A DNA stretch of 64,000 nt from Nitrospira sp. (GCA_024760505.1 CP058931.1:2118001-2182000), one strand, 5' to 3'. Positions 54,858 through 63,516 are shown, counted from the stretch's first letter. Numbers and translations are program-made. Notes: generated from the letters alone by a model not told the origin.

Positions 54858-55327
54858 AGGTATCTGGCGGAGGAGTATTTGTTGGTTGTCGATTGATGGA
54901 TGTCAAATTTCGTGACCCAGTCTACGGCATTACAGAGTTCTTGAAAATCCAGGGGCTTTTCAAAGACCCGATTGACTCCGTTTTTAAATGCGCGAAGACG
55001 GACAAGGTGGGATAATTCGGCAGTAATCAGAAAAATTGAGAGAATTTCCTGGGAATATTTATGATTGACTTGCTCAATGAAATCAAGTCCATCCATCTGT
55101 GGCATATTGTTGTCGGTAATGACGATCGAGACGGACTCTTTTTGCAAAATTTCTAGCCCTTCCACACCATTTCCTGCTTCTGAACACACATACCCCCGAA
55201 GTTCTAAAAACTCTTTTAGACAGGTTCGATGGTGTCGATCATCATCAACTAACAGGACTCGGTCTTTGATGGGAACCTTGGGAGGCCCAGAATTTGGTGA
55301 ATGCTGATACACGCCTAAAATTTTCAT
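54854..55327 (-). CDS. Single-domain response regulator (CheY-like receiver)
   Basis: The 157-residue protein has a receiver domain at about 22-145. RVLLVDDDRHH gives the acidic pocket, IVITDNNMPQMDGLDFIEQV the phospho-acceptor Asp, LITAEL the Ser/Thr position, and VFEKPLDFQEL the conserved Lys. No output domain follows. It may act by protein-protein contact or in a phosphorelay, for example with an orphan kinase such as the one at 46006; that link is speculative. No convincing ribosome-binding site precedes ATG 55327. Confidence 0.88.
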   Translation of the reverse strand: MKILGVYQHSPNSGPPKVPIKDRVLLVDDDRHHRTCLKEFLELRGYVCSEAGNGVEGLEILQKESVSIVITDNNMPQMDGLDFIEQVNHKYSQEILSIFLITAELSHLVRLRAFKNGVNRVFEKPLDFQELCNAVDWVTKFDIHQSTTNKYSSARYL

Positions 55328-56705
55328 GATGTCTTACAATTATTAGGTGTCGAAATGGTTTATCTCAAAAGGTGGCGGAGGGACTTTTGAGAAGGTGGCT
55401 GATGAGGAGACCAGACTTCGGGTGCGGTCGAAATCGTAGTTCCCCTGAAACCAGTCCCTCCGCCGAGGCTCATAAAGTTGCGCTCAATTCCAGTATTGCC
55501 ATGTTTCACCATTATTATTAGGACATCTGAACCACGCCGGTCTCCATATCGTTGAGCTAGTTAATGAAACGGCATATTCAAAAAATTGCTTGTCCCCAAT
55601 ATTATTGGCGAGTTGCAATAGTTAAGGATTTTAAATGCAAAGGGTGTTCCAGATGATTTTTTTTAAAAAAGGTTATAAATTTCAAATGGTTATTAGTTGC
55701 CTTGGTGTAAGATTTGATAAAAGTCCTGCAGGTGAAACCCTACAGGACGCAGTCGACCTCCTTCAGAAGTACCAGGGGCGTACGGGTAAGGACCAGTAGT
55801 CAAGGACTTTATGATCGTTTAATTCATCCATAGACTAACTGAAGGGAAGTATTTGAGGCTGCTTGAGCTTGGGAAAAGATCGCTACGGACGCCAGGAATA
55901 GAGGGGTTCGGGCACTCCTATATTGAAATGGGAAAGTATGAGAAATAGTCAACAGTCCTGGAAATGGATGGATGAGTTACGACGAGAGGTGATTCGTGAG
56001 CATGAAACGGTTCTTATATTAGGGTTGATGGGGCTCAAAATAGTTTAAAATTTGGGCTGACAGTCTAGGGAACCTTATTATGAACTGGGGCATATTGATT
56101 TTGGCACTGTTTGGACTCTGCACTGAGGATTCGATAGAGGCTCGCCCTTCGGGGAATCATCTTTTGCGGCGGCCTTGGAGAACTTTAGAGCACCCAAAAA
56201 CCTCTCGGGTCTTCTGGTCTCATGTTGCCTAATAGTTGGTGAATGCAATTCTTTGGAAAAATCCTGGCGGAGGGGATTCCGAGTTTTCGATAGATATTCT
56301 GGATAAACTAAAAAACAGTTTTCCTAGTTGGGGAAGACACCAGGCTATCGTGATGCAACATAAAGGGATGTTCGATAGGGCAAGGCTTGCTCCATTGGAC
56401 TTGCAAAGATCAGGATAAAAGGTTGTTTCACGCAGGAATTTCATGTAGTTTTGTTCGTAGGACTCTTGACCTGGATCTTACCAAAAGGCATTCTTAAGTG
56501 AGGAGACGGGAGTGGTGGTGAGGAATGCCACATTTGAGTTCTTGACACAATTCTAAGGGACTGCATACAGTTTTGGAATAAGATTATCATGAGGAAAGAC
56601 CGAGGCCTTGCTAAGAGAAATTCTTAAAAGGTTTGAGGAATCAAATTAAATGGGATGTAGCCGAGGCATACGTCAGTCAAGAAAAGGAAATGGTGGAGGT
56701 AAAAC
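55328..56705. other. 1.4-kb region without a confident gene
   Basis: The stretch is comparatively AT-rich and carries no recognisable gene. Three short plus-strand frames have start codons and could be peptides: 55653-55799 (48 residues, ending GETLQDAVDLLQKYQGRTGK and DQ), 55938-56048 (36 residues, after GGGAAAG) and 56080-56232 (50 residues, hydrophobic start NWGILILALFGLC). None has a known relative that I can name. The region may be decayed DNA between the accessory modules and the Pal-like gene. Confidence 0.4.
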
Positions 56706-57653
56706 ATGATCGAAGTATTGCTTTTTTCGAAAGTGAGTAGAGTAGGAAAATTTGGCCTATTGGGCGGATGCCTGATTGCGATAATGGTGGGGTGTAGTTC
56801 CAAACTACAAACGACGGTCATCAGTGTGACTGAACCTCCTGCTAAGCCCCAAGTGGTAAAGGTTGAACCTGTGACGCCGCATGTTGAGGCGGTCGTTCAG
56901 CCGCCCGTGCAAGCTGAAACGTTCATTGGGATTTCCCCTATGGACATTCCTGTTGAAGAGCCGGCCCGCGCGGTTGTTCGTCCTTCGGCTCCTGCTGATA
57001 TTTTTGCCACTCCTCGAACGACAGTCGTTGAACCTGCGGTCTCTGCGCCTCTAGAAGCTCCCCTGGTAGCGGAACCCGTCATTCCTCCGTCTCCTATCAT
57101 ACCGACCACGCCAGACCAAGTTTCGCCTCAAGAATCATTACAAGATTTGGGGATACCGCCGATTGCGTTTGAACCGGAAATGCCGGCACAACCGGTAATA
57201 CGTGGAGACGCGGCTCCGCCGGAACAAATGATCGCCCGCATGGAACCCGAGGCGGACAAATCAGCTCAGCCAACCCCAGCGCTGCCCGAAATGATTGAAA
57301 AGAAGACGGAAGCTCTGCTCAAATCTCTGGGAGATATTTACTTCGATTATGACCGATTTTCTATTCGGGCGGATGCGATCTCCGTTCTGCAAGAAAATGC
57401 CCAAGCACTGGCTTCCGGCTTGGCGAATAACAAGATTGTGATCGAAGGACATTGTGATCAGCGTGGCACGGAAAGTTATAACATGGTGCTTGGTGAGCGA
57501 CGAGCAAATGCGGTGAGGGAATATTTAGTGGATTTGGGCGTCCCCAGTGAAAATCTGCAGGTTGTGAGTTATGGAAAAGAGAAGCCGTTTTGCACCGATC
57601 AGAATGAAGAGTGCTGGCAGGAAAACCGACGTGGTCATTTTGTCGTACAGTAA
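56706..57653 (+). CDS. Pal/OmpA-family peptidoglycan-associated lipoprotein
   Basis: The 315-residue protein has a lipoprotein signal peptide with a lipobox ending at Cys30 (LIAIMVGCSS) and a Pro/Ala/Val-rich linker of about 150 residues. The C-terminal OmpA-like domain starts near 215 with DIYFDYDRFSIRADAISVLQ, then IVIEGHCDQRGTESYNMVLG and ERRANAVREYLVDLGV, and ends with ENRRGHFVVQ. These give the peptidoglycan-binding Asp and Arg. It is anchored in the outer membrane and tethers it to the cell wall. The linker is far longer than in E. coli Pal, and tolB is not adjacent. Confidence 0.88.
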   Translation: MIEVLLFSKVSRVGKFGLLGGCLIAIMVGCSSKLQTTVISVTEPPAKPQVVKVEPVTPHVEAVVQPPVQAETFIGISPMDIPVEEPARAVVRPSAPADIFATPRTTVVEPAVSAPLEAPLVAEPVIPPSPIIPTTPDQVSPQESLQDLGIPPIAFEPEMPAQPVIRGDAAPPEQMIARMEPEADKSAQPTPALPEMIEKKTEALLKSLGDIYFDYDRFSIRADAISVLQENAQALASGLANNKIVIEGHCDQRGTESYNMVLGERRANAVREYLVDLGVPSENLQVVSYGKEKPFCTDQNEECWQENRRGHFVVQ

Positions 57654-57983
57654 GAGTTTTAGGTCAATTTGGCTAGAGACGTGTCTTGGGGGGAGCGTCT
57701 GGAATGGAGAATAGAGGAGTCAATTCTTCCTAAGGAGTCTGTCCGGTCCTTTGCGTATATTCCCCCATTTAGAATCATCGGCAGTCTGCTGAATCTTCTG
57801 CTTGAGCCTTTACCTCTTCCGTATCCAGCCGCTGATCCATCCTTCGGTTTTTCCCCATTAGAGATGGCTGACTTTGGATTATTCCCCATCATCAGAGCTC
57901 GCCTCAAGGCACTTATGGCGGTCAGCCAGGCCTAAGAAAGAGAATGCCATAAGGCCGGGACCGTTTTATGAGCTTCATTTTAT
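57654..57983. other. Gap without a convincing gene
   Basis: Two overlapping frames of 80-90 codons lie on opposite strands here (57669-57935 plus, 57659-57907 minus). Neither has a ribosome-binding site or a family I recognise. I leave the region unassigned. Confidence 0.4.
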
Positions 57984-58013
57984 ATGACCGATTTGTCAAG
58001 AAAGGTGCAGGGA

Positions 58014-58340
58014 ATGGAACTATGTCAAAATCTGTTCGCCAATATTCCTGAACACTTTGACCACGAATTGACGAGTGAGGTATTGAGGAGTCGTTCTGTA
58101 CGAATTGAACGGATAGTGTCACGGGGCCAGGCGTCTCCACCAGACTTTTGGTATGACGAGCCCGAGCATGAATGTGTTGTGGTACTGGCAGGAAAAGCTA
58201 CACTCAAAATTGAGGGGCAACCTGAAATGATGCTTGGTCCCGGGGATACGCTTTATATTTCCGCCCATACCAGGCATCGTGTGGAATGGACCGATCCCCA
58301 ACGAGATACGATCTGGCTTGCAGTATATTGGAGGGACTGA
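58014..58340 (+). CDS. Small cupin-domain protein
   Basis: A single-domain cupin of about 108 residues: PEHECVVVLAGKATLKIEG and the second motif PGDTLYISAHTRHRVEWTDP form the beta-barrel with His and Glu metal ligands. I recall similar proteins with the HTRHRVEWTDP ending in many bacteria; their role is unknown. ATG 58014 has AAAGG at suitable spacing and gives the usual length; ATG 57984 would add ten residues. It is convergent with the small gene at 58446. Confidence 0.82.
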   Translation: MELCQNLFANIPEHFDHELTSEVLRSRSVRIERIVSRGQASPPDFWYDEPEHECVVVLAGKATLKIEGQPEMMLGPGDTLYISAHTRHRVEWTDPQRDTIWLAVYWRD

Positions 58341-58445
58341 GCCTTGCCGGGGCGCAAGCTTAATCCCGTGAGATACGTTCCTCTGTGTGAGGTGCATTGC
58401 TCAGCGTGCTCATGAGTCGGTGGCCCGGAAAACGGGCGAGAATAT

Positions 58446-58592
58446 TTAGTTGAATGCAAGGATAATGAAAGGGGTGATAAGCCAGAATGCTCCTTTGACC
58501 AAGAAAAAGACCACTCCATACCATCCAAATTTTTTTATCCAGGTAAGTTCTTGTAAAGGATTCTGGAATATCCCGGTTTTCAATGTGCGCAT
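58446..58592 (-). CDS. 48-residue membrane mini-protein
   Basis: ATG 58592 follows a strong GGGGAAGGGAAG site and opens MRTLKTGIFQNPLQELTWIK, then KFGWYGVVFFLVKGAFWLIT and PFIILAFN. The N-terminal third is amphipathic and the rest is one hydrophobic helix, so it is probably an inner-membrane peptide. It lies 82 bp downstream of the methanethiol-methyltransferase-like gene on the same strand, with a stem-loop between them. I vaguely recall similar FVFFLVKG mini-proteins from Nitrospira, unverified. Confidence 0.55.
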   Translation of the reverse strand: MRTLKTGIFQNPLQELTWIKKFGWYGVVFFLVKGAFWLITPFIILAFN

Positions 58593-58629
58593 GGTTGTCT
58601 TCCCTTCCCCGGTAAAGAGATGAAGCCCG

Positions 58630-58656
58630 CCGCTGCGTGGGTTTTTCACGCAGCGG
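58630..58656 (-). terminator. Stem-loop after the methyltransferase gene
   Basis: CCGCTGCGTG and CACGCAGCGG pair perfectly over 10 bp around a 7-base loop. It lies between 58675-59448 and the mini-protein gene. There is no T-run on either side, so it may attenuate or stabilise the transcript rather than end it. Confidence 0.45.
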
Positions 58657-58674
58657 ATGATGTACTTTTGGCCT

Positions 58675-59448
58675 TCATGTAGCCATGGTCCTTGGGGCTT
58701 GTGGTTTCCCCATGAAGCTCCCTCTGAATAGCCGTGGAATAAGTTTGGGTACTCGTTCTTGATAATCTTTATACGCCTCTCCATGGAAGGCCACCAAATC
58801 CTTCTCTTCCCATTGAATGGCCATCAGGATATAGATGGTTGTCGTCACCGAAAAGACCAGATGGGCAACCGTCATCGTGGGAATGGCCCAGAAGGCCAAG
58901 AGCCAACCGACATAGAGAGGATGCCGTACCTGCCGATACAGGATCGGGGTCTTGAACGGTAATGGTGCGTACTCTTGTTTTCGCAGAAAGAGCCAAACCT
59001 GCCGCATACCGAACAAGTCAAAATGATTGATGAGGAATGTGGCCATGAGAATTAATCCCCAACCCGCCGCAAATAGGCCATACAGCAGGCCCTGCCCGAC
59101 TGGGTCTTGAATGTGCCAAATCCTGCCTCCCATGGGTTGCCAGGCATAAAACAAGAGAGCCAGTGCAATGTTGGTACAGAGCACATAAGTGCTACGTTCA
59201 ATGGGTTTGGGAATATATTGTGTCCACCACTGTTTAAAGGTCTGCCGGGCCATGACGCTATGCTGGACCGCAAAAATTACCAACAGAAACGAATTGATGG
59301 CCAGAGCCTGCCAGACTGGAACCCCGGGTTGGCCATCAATGGTATTGGAGACGCCAAAATTTCCCAGAAAGCCTACGGCATATAAAAAGATGCCCAAGAA
59401 AGATAGGTAGCACAGGGTGCCATAGATAAAAAACACGAGACGTTTCAT
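58675..59448 (-). CDS. Probable methanethiol S-methyltransferase (MddA-like, NnrU/ICMT fold)
   Basis: The 257-residue integral membrane protein has six or so helices. It starts KRLVFFIYGTLCYLSFLGIF with LYAVGFLGNFGV, has SVMARQTFKQWWTQYIPKPI with ERSTYVL, then FDLFGMRQVWLF, and the ICMT-type SAM site VRHPLYVGWLLAFWAIPTMT with FHGEAYKDYQERVPKLIPR. This block order is the one I remember for MddA, which methylates methanethiol to dimethyl sulfide with SAM. Other members of the fold methylate other substrates, so the assignment is probable. AGGAG lies eight bases before the ATG. It follows the OsmC-family gene by 79 bp on the same strand. Confidence 0.78.
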   Translation of the reverse strand: MKRLVFFIYGTLCYLSFLGIFLYAVGFLGNFGVSNTIDGQPGVPVWQALAINSFLLVIFAVQHSVMARQTFKQWWTQYIPKPIERSTYVLCTNIALALLFYAWQPMGGRIWHIQDPVGQGLLYGLFAAGWGLILMATFLINHFDLFGMRQVWLFLRKQEYAPLPFKTPILYRQVRHPLYVGWLLAFWAIPTMTVAHLVFSVTTTIYILMAIQWEEKDLVAFHGEAYKDYQERVPKLIPRLFRGSFMGKPQAPRTMAT

Positions 59449-59487
59449 GATCGTAGCTCCTTTTGATTCGGAAGTTTAAGTGCCGAC

Positions 59488-59510
59488 TGCCTCAGGTTGG
59501 GCCTGAGGCA
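59488..59510 (-). terminator. Stem-loop between the OsmC-family and methyltransferase genes
   Basis: TGCCTCAGG and CCTGAGGCA pair over 9 bp around a 5-base loop in the 79-bp gap. No T-run follows on the minus strand. It could partly terminate the sigma-54 transcript, or act as a processing site that sets the ratio of the two products. Confidence 0.45.
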
Positions 59511-59527
59511 ATCAGCTCTGTCTCTTG

Positions 59528-60097
59528 TCAGTTGGTCCCTTTTGTATCTACCGAAATGGCCACCGGCACGGGATTGGATACAATGTCGAAAACAGGGGAA
59601 TACTTCGTCAATTCCCGAATTGTCTCAGCTGGCGCGTCACTTTTCACGGTGAAGTGTACCCGGAGGTTTTGATAGCCCGGACGAACATCTTTCGATAAAC
59701 CTAGAAACCCGCGAAGATCCAAATCCCCCTCTAGCCGGGATTCCACTGAATCAATTTTGATGCCACGGGCGGCCGCATGATAGATCATCGACGTGGTTAA
59801 GCAGGACGCCAGGGCATGCAACACAAACTCCACAGGGTTGGCTCCCAGATCCTCTCCTAACAAGACGGGCGGTTCATCGGCATCAAGCACAAACGGCTCG
59901 GTTCGGGTCGTATCTTCTTTGCCCACTCCGTAAAACTCCTTGATCGTGGTGCGATTGTGCCCCCCATGGATCCAGCTGTTGGTGGCCCGGAACTGAAATT
60001 TGGCCAAACCGGGTTCGCCTTGAATGGCATGGATATTGGCCCCTAATTGTTCGACGTTGACCCCATTGATAGTTGATGGTGTGGCGACTGATGACAT
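59528..60097 (-). CDS. OsmC/Ohr-family protein
   Basis: A protein of about 189 residues in the OsmC superfamily. The C-terminal domain has LGANPVEFVLHALASCLTTS with the reactive Cys, and SVESRLEGDLDLRGFLGLSK, the usual strand pair. Family members reduce organic hydroperoxides or handle reactive sulfur using thiol chemistry. ATG 60097 is preceded by AGGAGG at seven bases, an excellent site; an in-frame ATG at 60229, also behind a purine-rich stretch, would add 44 residues. A sigma-54-type promoter lies upstream (60291-60312), and the activator gene follows further upstream on the same strand. Confidence 0.85.
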   Translation of the reverse strand: MSSVATPSTINGVNVEQLGANIHAIQGEPGLAKFQFRATNSWIHGGHNRTTIKEFYGVGKEDTTRTEPFVLDADEPPVLLGEDLGANPVEFVLHALASCLTTSMIYHAAARGIKIDSVESRLEGDLDLRGFLGLSKDVRPGYQNLRVHFTVKSDAPAETIRELTKYSPVFDIVSNPVPVAISVDTKGTN

Positions 60098-60290
60098 GGC
60101 ACATCCTCCTGGTTGAGTGTGAAACAGCATGTGAAAAAAAAGTTGATCCGCCTGACGGCACATATCCTGAAGGTTCCGCTTTTCAGCTGGCGTCTGAGAG
60201 TTTGAATTTCGCTCATTCTGACTCGTCATGTTGTTCCTACCTTCTCCTTGAGAACCTGTTTGATATGTACTGTCCTTCCATGCCAAAGCT

Positions 60291-60312
60291 ATTGTGCAGG
60301 GGGTGTGCCAAA
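60291..60312 (-). promoter_or_regulatory. Sigma-54 (-24/-12) promoter of the OsmC-family gene
   Basis: On the minus strand the bases read TTTGGCACACCCCCTGCACA. GG and GC are separated by exactly 10 bases, and TGGCAC plus TGCA match the consensus TGGCAC-N5-TTGCA at nearly every key base. The start point would lie near 60283. The only sigma-54 activator gene in the window is directly upstream, which supports the site. Confidence 0.8.
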
Positions 60313-60367
60313 CTTAAATTATTAATTAAAATCAATAAAAACAATTTGTTGCAATTTCATGAGGCGT

Positions 60368-60430
60368 GAAATTCGCTTACGAAATTTGCCGAATTTCGAA
60401 ATTTCATAATACGAATTTGTGAAAATTCGC
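60368..60430. promoter_or_regulatory. Cluster of AT-rich palindromes, probable activator binding sites
   Basis: The stretch holds several related inverted repeats: GAAATT-TGCCG-AATTTC at 60381-60397, the perfect palindrome GAAATTTC at 60398-60405, and CGAATTT-GTGA-AAATTCG at 60412-60429. GAAATTCG at 60368 also pairs with CGAATTTC at 60390. They lie about 60-120 bp upstream of the -24 box, the usual distance for enhancer-like sites of sigma-54 activators, which bind as dimers to such palindromes. Confidence 0.65.
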
Positions 60431-60515
60431 AAATAGAATAGAATCCTGGGAATGAAGAAATGCTGAAAAGGAATCGGAAAGAATTGAAAAAATATGGGTA
60501 GAAATCGTGCAGGAA

Positions 60516-62465
60516 TTATTTCGCGCGAGTAATGCCCAAAGCTTTCATACGAGATGCAAGTGTTGAAGCATTCATGCCCAGCAGTTTGGCCGCTCCTTGT
60601 TCACCGGATACTTTCCAGCCGCTTTGTTCCAGAGCTAGCAGAATGTTTTGCCGCTCCAAATTCTGAAGTTCCTGAAGAGTGCGAATGCAGGTGGATGGCT
60701 CCTGTGTAAGAGTTTCTGGAGAAGAGGAGAGTTTCTCTTCAACATCAGGGAGGGCACGGTCAAGATTTAATTGACTATTTTGGGCCGTAATGACAGCCCG
60801 CTCGATCACGTTTTGCAATTCCCGCACATTTCCCGGCCAATGGTACGCCGTGAGGCGTCCGAGAGCGTCAGGGGAAAGGGGGGCCACCGTCCGACCCATT
60901 CGTTGAGCAAAATGCTGAACAAATGTGTTGGCCAGGAGGACCACATCCTCTCCGCGTTCCCGCAAAGGCGGAAGATGGATGGGAAAGACATTCAATCGAT
61001 AATAAAGATCTTCACGAAATTTTCCGTCTTGGACCTCCTTCTGTAAATCCCGATTTGTGGCTGCCAGGACACGGACATTTACCTTTTTGGTGTGGGAACT
61101 GCCGACGGGATCGAATTCCCCTTCCTGAAGAACGCGTAACAGTTTCCCTTGAAGATCCAAAGGCAGTTCGCCGATTTCATCCAGAAAAATGGTCCCTCCG
61201 TCGGCCAATGAAAACCGTCCTTCCCGCTTTTTCGTGGCGCCGGTAAACGCACCCTGTTCATGTCCAAAAAATTCACTTTCGATTAAAGTAGCAGGAATGG
61301 CCGCGCAATTTACTTTGATGAATGGGTGATTCCGACGCCGGCTGTTGGCATGAATGGCGCGGGCCATCACCTCCTTGCCGGTCCCGGTTTCGCCTGAAAT
61401 GAGCACAGTGGCCTGGGTATCGGCGACCTGTTGGATGTCCAGGAGGACGCGCATCAACGCGGGACTGTTTCCAAGAATTTCGCCGAAATATTGCAGGTCA
61501 TGTAATTCTTCTTTGAGGAATTCCGTTTCAATCGTCAGGAATCGAATCTTTTGTTCCGCTTCCAGACGTTCATTTACATTGCGAAGAATCAGGGTATAAA
61601 AGACCCTTCCCCCCATCTGGAATTGGGATAGGGTGGCTTCTGCCGGAAATTCGGTGCTGTCTGTTCGTACGGCTTTGAGGCCACCGGGAATCCAGAGAGA
61701 GCGACGATCTGTAGGTCTCGTGTTGAGGTCCTGGATGAGTCTCCGTAATTTCTCTCGTTCATTCGGGACAAGGGAGAGACAGAAATCCTTTCCAACGAGA
61801 TGAATTGCCTCACATTGAAATACCTTCTCAGCTGCGGGATTGATGCGGGTCACTCGAAGATCTTCATCCAATTCAATGATGGCATCCATCGCACTATCCA
61901 CTAGCCGGCGTAATTTCAGTTCCCGTTCCCGTGTGGCGGACTCCGCTTGGAGCCGCTGAAGCTCTGATGCTGCCCGTGCAGCAAAAATCCGAATAATGGC
62001 CTCTATGCGAGATTCAGCCGGCATCGGGCGGGTATCCATAACCGCGAGATGCCCGAGAATTTTACCGGCTGTATCGGTAAGCGGGAGTCCTATATAACTG
62101 GCGGCCTTAAGCCCCGCGATATCCGGATCAATGGGAAAGAGATTCAAGAGGTTGTCCGGAAAATGGATGAGACGGGCCTGGTCGATAACATGCTCACATG
62201 GCGTGCCGGCAAGGTCCATGGCCCAATCTTTGAGAAACGATCCATTCAAATAAAAGGCCAGAGCTTTCAAACGGCGGGATTCCGGAAAATATTCCGTCAC
62301 CCAGGCGGCATGGGTTTGCAGAGCCTTGGCCAGGTTTTCCACCAGGGCTTCAAAAAATCGTTCTCCCGTGACAGTGGCGGTCCCCTCCAGGATAGTTCGG
62401 AGTGCAGTCTCTTCGTTGAGGTTCGTTAACGGATCGTGATGGGACCCTGACATAGCGTCTCCCAA
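60516..62465 (-). CDS. Sigma-54-dependent transcriptional activator (GAF-PAS-AAA+-Fis HTH)
   Basis: The 649-residue protein has a GAF domain (about 20-175), a PAS domain (about 180-300), a short coiled linker, an AAA+ core from about 325 and a C-terminal Fis-type helix-turn-helix (about 600-645; GEQGAAKLLGMNASTLASRM). The core shows Walker A ISGETGTGKEVMARAIH, the sigma-54 contact loop GAFTGATKKREGRF, Walker B GGTIFLDEIGELP, and RLNVFPIHLPPLRER. It remodels sigma-54 polymerase after sensing a signal through GAF or PAS. Its likely target is the OsmC-family gene next door. The GAF domain has AGTPCEHV, parallel to GGPCEQV in the kinase at 46006. Confidence 0.94.
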   Translation of the reverse strand: MGDAMSGSHHDPLTNLNEETALRTILEGTATVTGERFFEALVENLAKALQTHAAWVTEYFPESRRLKALAFYLNGSFLKDWAMDLAGTPCEHVIDQARLIHFPDNLLNLFPIDPDIAGLKAASYIGLPLTDTAGKILGHLAVMDTRPMPAESRIEAIIRIFAARAASELQRLQAESATRERELKLRRLVDSAMDAIIELDEDLRVTRINPAAEKVFQCEAIHLVGKDFCLSLVPNEREKLRRLIQDLNTRPTDRRSLWIPGGLKAVRTDSTEFPAEATLSQFQMGGRVFYTLILRNVNERLEAEQKIRFLTIETEFLKEELHDLQYFGEILGNSPALMRVLLDIQQVADTQATVLISGETGTGKEVMARAIHANSRRRNHPFIKVNCAAIPATLIESEFFGHEQGAFTGATKKREGRFSLADGGTIFLDEIGELPLDLQGKLLRVLQEGEFDPVGSSHTKKVNVRVLAATNRDLQKEVQDGKFREDLYYRLNVFPIHLPPLRERGEDVVLLANTFVQHFAQRMGRTVAPLSPDALGRLTAYHWPGNVRELQNVIERAVITAQNSQLNLDRALPDVEEKLSSSPETLTQEPSTCIRTLQELQNLERQNILLALEQSGWKVSGEQGAAKLLGMNASTLASRMKALGITRAK

Positions 62466-62739
62466 ATAAGAACCGTATTATGATCCATTCGTTTTTAACG
62501 TGTAAAGATTGTATAGGTTCGAGGATGCTGGATTTACAGGTACTACGGTTGATGAGGTTCGAAAGGGGAAAGAGTTCCCATGCGTTGTTTTCAGACGTAT
62601 CTGAATCTGCATGAACTTTAAAAGAATCCTTGATGGAAAATTGATAAATTACATAAATCCGTGTGGTAAAGTATTTTGATTTTATTCAAGGTTATTCACT
62701 TGTTGGGTATGTCTGGGAAGGTCACTGAAAGAGAGCCAG

Positions 62740-63405
62740 GTGGTAGATATGATGGTGAAGTCGCTTATCTATGTGGTTGATCCCATGTGTTCGTGGTGCT
62801 GGGGATTTTCAGCAGTCATTGAAGAGATCGTTCGGCGATATCGAGATCGGGTCACGATCGAGGTATTGTTAGGTGGTTTGCGCCCCGGAAATACCGAACG
62901 GTTTGATGAGCGACGGCGTGCCTATATTCTCCGTCATTGGCATGCGGTCCATGAACGAACCGGTCAACCCTTTAACTTTGATTTTCATCCTGAGCCTTCG
63001 TTTATGTATGACACCGAACCGCCATCGCGAGCGATGATGGTGATCCGGCAATTGGCTCCGGATAAGGAATTTGTGTTTTTGAAGGCTGTGCAGGAAGCAT
63101 TTTACGTGAAGAACCAGGATGTCACCCATCCGGAAATATTAGCGGATCTTGCCGGCACGCAAGGTATTGACCAGGACAGGTTTCTGGAATGGTTTCATGA
63201 TTCTGCGATGAAACAATCGGTCTGGCAGGAGTTTGATCGGGCTCGTCAATTGGGAGTGAGTGGTTTTCCAGCCCTGCTAGGTCAAAATGGTAATGACCAC
63301 ATCAGATTGACGCAGGGGTATCAAACAACAGGGGTGATGGTTTCACTCATTGACGAATGGCTGGATGGTCCAGCTTCCGGCAACGACAGCCCGTCGGTCG
63401 GATAG
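62740..63405 (+). CDS. DsbA-family protein with CSWC active site
   Basis: The 221-residue thioredoxin-fold protein begins LIYVVDPMCSWCWGFSAVIE, with a Cys-Ser-Trp-Cys redox pair near 17-20. A helical insertion carries PPSRAMMVIRQLAPDKEFVF and a late LGVSGFPALLGQNG with the cis-Pro loop. No signal peptide precedes it, so it is probably cytoplasmic, like FrnE-type DsbA relatives. These catalyse thiol-disulfide exchange or glutathione-linked reactions. GTG 62740 and ATG 62749 are possible starts. It runs divergent from the sigma-54 activator across a 274-bp gap. Confidence 0.85.
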   Translation: MVDMMVKSLIYVVDPMCSWCWGFSAVIEEIVRRYRDRVTIEVLLGGLRPGNTERFDERRRAYILRHWHAVHERTGQPFNFDFHPEPSFMYDTEPPSRAMMVIRQLAPDKEFVFLKAVQEAFYVKNQDVTHPEILADLAGTQGIDQDRFLEWFHDSAMKQSVWQEFDRARQLGVSGFPALLGQNGNDHIRLTQGYQTTGVMVSLIDEWLDGPASGNDSPSVG

Positions 63406-63516
63406 GTCATTGTCTCAGCATAGGATGTTAGATGATTCGTAGATCATGGGCTGTTGTTTTTTATGAACGAAGACCATACATATAGTATGTCTTCAAATTT
63501 CACGGGAGGTTAAGTA

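Noticed and set aside
57659..57935. Opposing 80- to 90-codon frames downstream of the Pal-like gene
   Set aside because: Both lack ribosome-binding sites and recognisable domains; at most one could be real and nothing decides which.
60098..60286. Longer OsmC-family protein starting at 60286
   Set aside because: ATG 60286 has no ribosome-binding site and lies at or before the predicted sigma-54 start point, whereas ATG 60097 has AGGAGG at ideal spacing.
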